A DNA stretch of 64,000 bases from Gemmobacter aquaticus (GTDB lineage Bacteria > Pseudomonadota > Alphaproteobacteria > Rhodobacterales > Rhodobacteraceae): assembly GCF_007859075.1 (NCBI RefSeq), contig NZ_VOAK01000026.1, positions 1 through 64,000 on the forward strand, given 5' to 3'. Both the position numbers and the translations under genes were made by a program. The notes under the pieces were generated by a model. That model saw nothing but the letters and a program-made list of their open reading frames with translations, was not told the DNA's origin and made no database searches. This document shows positions 60,874 to 64,000 of this stretch, piece after piece (position 1 is the first letter of the stretch; each line of letters opens with the position of its first letter).

Positions 60874-61109
60874 GTTACAGTGATCCTCGGCGCTGAGCGG
60901 ACCATCACGCGATTCCGCTCGGCTCGCGCTGATCAGGTTTGCGGGGCCGCGAAGTGACGCTGATCGATGCCTGGCGTTGCCCAATTGCCATCAAGTCTGA
61001 TGCCGCGGGCTGCCCTGCCGAGTGGATTGATCAGCAGGCCAAGGAAAGGGCGGGTTCTATCAGAAGAACTTTGCTTGAGGCGAGGAATGCTGCCCGGTAG
61101 CGTCCGGCC
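60874..61109. other. Junction between the transporter operon and IS debris
   Basis: This 236-bp region has no gene. A possible IS6-type terminal repeat (GGTTCTATCAGAAGAACTT, from about 61055) precedes the transposase fragment. No clear terminator for the transporter operon is seen. Confidence 0.4.
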
Positions 61110-61442
61110 ATGACGCGTCGCAGCCTCTTTCGTTACTTCAAGACTAGCCCCGAGGTCATCCGCCTGGCCGTGATGCTCTACGTCCGTTACCCGTTGCCGC
61201 TTCGGAACGTCGAGGATCTCTTGCACGAGCGTGGTATCGAGGTCAGCCACGAAACGGTGCGGTTCTGGTGGAACCGGTTTGGCCCGATGTTTGCCACCGC
61301 GATCCGGCACAAGCGCGTCGATGGGATGCGCGCCATGCCGCATTGGCGCTGGCACCTGGACGAAGTTTTCGTGAAGATCAACGGCGTTACGCACTATCTC
61401 TGGCGCGCCATCGACCACGTAGGTGAGGTGCTGGCGGTGGAG
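61110..61442 (+). pseudogene. IS6-family transposase, N-terminal fragment
   Basis: Codes for the first about 111 residues of an IS6/IS26-type transposase (RYFKTSPEVIRLAVMLYVRYPLPLRNVEDLL, then HWRWHLDEVFVKING with the first catalytic Asp). It is cut at GEVLAVE by the left end of an IS3-type element. The C-terminal half is not found on the other side, so DNA has also been deleted. Confidence 0.9.
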
Positions 61443-61505
61443 TGTCCCCACTGAAGTGGTCCACCAACCGGGTTATGATGATCCCATTTTTTGGAGGCCC
61501 AGAGG

Positions 61506-61763
61506 ATGGCTGGAAAGCGAGAGCAGCCTGGGGACATCGTCTTGAAGCTGCGGCAGGTAGAGGTGTTGCAGGGGCAGGGCAAGTCGGTGAAGGAGGCGGT
61601 TCGTCAGATTGGCGTGACGGTGCAGTCCGATTATCGATCGCGCAAGGAGTATGGCGCAATGAGCCGCGATCAGCTGAAGCGGCTGAAGGAGCTTGAGGCC
61701 GAGAACCAGCGACTGCGGCGCGCCGTGTCCGATCCGACCTTGGACAAGCTGATCCTGACTTAA
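61506..61763 (+). CDS. IS3-family OrfA
   Basis: A protein of 85 residues starting MAGKREQPGDIVLKLRQVEV. It has a helix-turn-helix-like region followed by a leucine-zipper-like LKRLKELEAENQRLRRAV. It is probably the last intact frame of a dead element, because the partner OrfB is broken. Confidence 0.75.
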   Translation: MAGKREQPGDIVLKLRQVEVLQGQGKSVKEAVRQIGVTVQSDYRSRKEYGAMSRDQLKRLKELEAENQRLRRAVSDPTLDKLILT

Positions 61764-62565
61764 GCGGTTCGGGGAAACTTCTGAGCCCTTCGCGTCGCAG
61801 GCATTGCATCGGCCATGTGCGGCAGCACCGATGGATCCTGCGCAAGGTGCCGAGCGGCTCGACCGACAAAGCGCGCCCGACCGAGGACATCATCGCCTTG
61901 GCCCGAGAGTTCGGGCGCTATGGCTAACGGATGATCACCGGGCTGCTGAACAACGCCGGCTGGCACGTGAATCACATGCGGGTCGAGCGGATCTGGCGAC
62001 GCGAGGGGCTCAAAGTTCCACAACAGCAGGCGAAGAAGAGCCGGCTCTGGCTGAACGACGGATCCTGCGTCCCGAACATCCCAACCTTGTCTGATCCTGC
62101 GTCTTCGTTCAGGACCGGACTTACGACGGCAAGGTGTTCCGCACCCTCAACATCATTGATGAGTTCACGAAGGAGGCGCTCGTAATCCGCGTCAAACGCA
62201 GACTTAATTCCACCGACGTCGTCGATGCCCTGACCGACCTCTTCATTCTGCGCGGCCCGCCCAAGTTCGTAATGTCTGACAATGGCGCAGAATTCATCGC
62301 CGAGAAGGTTCGCGTCTGGATCGCAGCAGTCGGCGCAAAGACCGCCTACATCGAGCCTGGCTCACGCTGCGAGAGCTTCAACGCCCGTTTCCGCGATGAC
62401 CTGCTCAACAGAGAGGTCTTCGATCCCATGCGCGAAGCCCAAATCCTGATCGAGAAATCGCGACGCCACTACAACACCGTCAGGCCACACAGCGCCTTAA
62501 GCTGCCGTTCCCCAGCGCCGGAAACCATCCCCCGATGGACCCAAGGCCACCCATGCACTAACATT
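61760..62565 (+). pseudogene. IS3-family OrfB, multiply frameshifted
   Basis: Pieces of the integrase appear in different frames: GLLNNAGWHVNHMRVERIWRREGLKVP, then VFRTLNIIDEFTKEALVIRVKRRLN, then NGAEFIAEKVRVWIAAVGAKTAYIEPGS, then ESFNARFRDDLLNREVF. A stop replaces Tyr near 61924, and a deletion removes the residues between EPGS and CESF. The transposase is certainly inactive. Confidence 0.85.
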
Positions 62566-62763
62566 CAACCCGGACCACTTGATGGGTGCAGGACAAGTCC
62601 TGCGCATTATCCACTTCGCCGTGTCGCACCAAAGTTGAATCTTGTTCCGCAAACTAGGTCGAGCCCGACGTCTTCAGCAACCTGGTGGAGATTGCGCGAG
62701 TTCGCCCCATTTCCGCCAAGCTATGCAGCAATGCTGCCGCCGATGATTGGAGCGGGGGCGGCG

Positions 62764-64000
62764 ATGCGATTCTTCCTGATGATTCTGGCAGTGGTTGCGG
62801 CCTTATCCTCCGTCGTGCGGGCAGATGATGCGGAGTTCAGCGCCGATACGATCCGTTCTCTGCTGGATGCGGGCGATCACGCCGCGCTTGAGGCGCAATT
62901 CGTCGCCGCGCATCAGGCAGCGTTGAAGGCGCGCGATTTCACGCCCATGCGCACAGTCTACAGCACGTTGTTCGCCACCGCAAACCACGCGCGACTTCAA
63001 CAGGTGGAGGGCTGGCAGAAGGCCGCCCCGGATTCGGCCTATGCCGCCACAGCGCGGGCATGGTCGCACATCCACCGGGCCTTTCTGCTGCGCGGCACCA
63101 ATCTTGTGCGGGAGACCTCGGGCGAGGCACTTGCAGCATTCCAGGGAGAGATGATGCTCGCCGCCGCTGCGGTGGACACTGCCCTCGGCTCCGCGCCCGA
63201 CTTCGCGCCGGCGCTGGATGCCTCGCTAAAGCTCAAACGCGCGAAAGTCGACCAGCGTGACCCAATCCCGCAGATCGAGTCGCTGTTGCAGATCGCGCCA
63301 GATCAACATGCCCTGGAGCTCGCACTGGATACCGCAGATCCCCGCTGGGGCGGCAGCGTGGAGCAGGTGATGCAGGTCTGCGAGCGCTACGCCCCACAGG
63401 TCCCGGGCTATACCCCCGAGCTGTGCAAGGTTCAGGCCGTTCTTGGCCTCGAGATCCAAGGCCCGTTGTACGTCGAGGCTTTGGCGCAACTGGAAAAGCT
63501 GACGGAACCGCAGCTCGATCACCTGCGCTTGCGGGCCTATCTGAGGGAATGGAGCGACCGCCCAAATGCCGCAACCGAGGCGATGCGCCTGCATCGGCAA
63601 AGCCTGACAACATCAAGGCAGTCCAAATATACCACCGCGATGATTGGCTTCCTGTTCGATCAGCCGGACTTCGTGCGTGAAATGAACCTCGCACAGGACA
63701 AGCTAGCCGAAAAGCGTCTACAGGACAGCCCCGACGATTCCGATTTGCTGCGCGACCGTGTACGCTATGGGGTGGATCAGTGGATCGCGACGTGGGCGGC
63801 GATGCCGTCAGATGCGCCAGCACCCGAACTCAACGATTCCGCGTTGGAGGCGATGTGGCGGCGGTCGCTGCTGCTTGGGCAGTTCCAGGCCGATACCTGG
63901 GATCTGGGTCAGGTGCTGACAGACGCCCGCGCGGGTGACCCGGATACGGCACATATCGAGAAATTCTGGCAGAACCGTGTGCATTACAGCAATTACGCGC
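62764..64000 (+). CDS. Secreted DUF4034-like protein (partial at right edge)
   Basis: Open from ATG 62764 to the window end (412 codons without a stop). The signal peptide is MRFFLMILAVVAALSSVVRA, probably cut before DDAEF. The mature part is helical and repeat-like (ADTIRSLLDAGDHAALEAQFVAAH, then AWSHIHRAFLLRG), resembling DUF4034/tetratricopeptide-type proteins of unknown function. It lies beyond the IS debris, so its link to the rest is unknown. The C-terminus is not in the window. Confidence 0.75.
   Translation, partial: MRFFLMILAVVAALSSVVRADDAEFSADTIRSLLDAGDHAALEAQFVAAHQAALKARDFTPMRTVYSTLFATANHARLQQVEGWQKAAPDSAYAATARAWSHIHRAFLLRGTNLVRETSGEALAAFQGEMMLAAAAVDTALGSAPDFAPALDASLKLKRAKVDQRDPIPQIESLLQIAPDQHALELALDTADPRWGGSVEQVMQVCERYAPQVPGYTPELCKVQAVLGLEIQGPLYVEALAQLEKLTEPQLDHLRLRAYLREWSDRPNAATEAMRLHRQSLTTSRQSKYTTAMIGFLFDQPDFVREMNLAQDKLAEKRLQDSPDDSDLLRDRVRYGVDQWIATWAAMPSDAPAPELNDSALEAMWRRSLLLGQFQADTWDLGQVLTDARAGDPDTAHIEKFWQNRVHYSNYA

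Larger units (their letters stand above)
61443..62595 (+). mobile_element. Decayed IS3-family element
   Basis: The inverted ends are TGTCCCCACTGAAGTGGTCC on the left and, read inward, TGTCCTGCACCCATCAAGTGG on the right, sharing CAAGTGGTCC-like parts. It encodes an OrfA and a broken OrfB on the plus strand. It sits inside an IS6-type transposase gene. No clear target duplication is present (GAG against AGT). Confidence 0.8.

Overview
The window looks like accessory DNA of a G+C-rich alphaproteobacterium, most probably Rhodobacterales (Paracoccus/Rhodobacter type). The basis is a complete repABC replicon with alphaproteobacterial parS palindromes, together with IS407-, IS3- and IS6-type insertion sequences. 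No rRNA, tRNA or obvious chromosomal core gene is visible.

The window has a nested layout. Two identical, directly repeated 1269-bp IS407-type elements (343-1611 and 49486-50754) bracket about 48 kb. The outer flanks belong together: the IS3-type transposase broken at 342 continues exactly at 50755-50813, with a 4-bp duplication (GCCC). The DNA between therefore entered an older IS3-type element as one IS-bounded unit of 49,143 bp (one IS plus contents). Since it holds repABC, parS and a mobilization module, the simplest reading is a whole mobilizable plasmid fused into a larger replicon by recombination at the IS. A composite-transposon insertion would leave the same footprint.

Inside the unit, left to right: an orphan type I-E CRISPR repeat cut by the IS (1612-1640); a five-gene minus-strand operon of two dynamin-like/DUF697-type GTPases and three membrane-associated proteins (1840-8206); a divergent HEPN protein and WYL regulator (8503-10148); repA, repB, an antisense RNA, repC and two parS sites (10280-13922); two uncharacterised membrane-associated proteins (13989-15688); hipBA with three evenly spaced operators (15736-17380); a minus-strand operon AAA+ ATPase, WYL regulator, HNH nuclease, AddB-like, AddA-like (17486-27280); a divergent group with sirtuin, a phosphatase-ADP-ribosylglycohydrolase fusion and a calcineurin-like phosphoesterase (27507-32062); small nucleic-acid enzymes (RNase H-like, PD-(D/E)XK-like, NYN, uracil-DNA-glycosylase-like; 32076-34872); McrBC (35747-39654); a relaxase with accessory genes and a candidate oriT region (39945-43017); and a 1930-residue DUF4011/helicase/Vsr/DUF3320 protein (43018-48810). 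Almost all cargo looks like anti-invader defence, nucleic-acid processing or nucleotide/ADP-ribose signalling.

Outside the unit, to the right: IS3-type and serine-recombinase remnants surround a TetR-controlled FAD monooxygenase operon (51273-53917). Then come a LysR regulator, a nitrilase-family amidohydrolase, an RraA-like protein and a polyamine-type ABC transporter (54515-60873), which look like uptake and breakdown of an amide- or polyamine-like compound. An IS6-type fragment and a decayed IS3-type element (61110-62595) follow, and a secreted DUF4034-like protein runs off the right edge.

Family assignments come from reading motifs by eye; no database search was possible. The best candidates for undescribed systems are the GTPase operon with its HEPN-WYL partner, the AAA-WYL-HNH-AddBA operon, and the sirtuin/phosphatase-ADP-ribosylglycohydrolase group.
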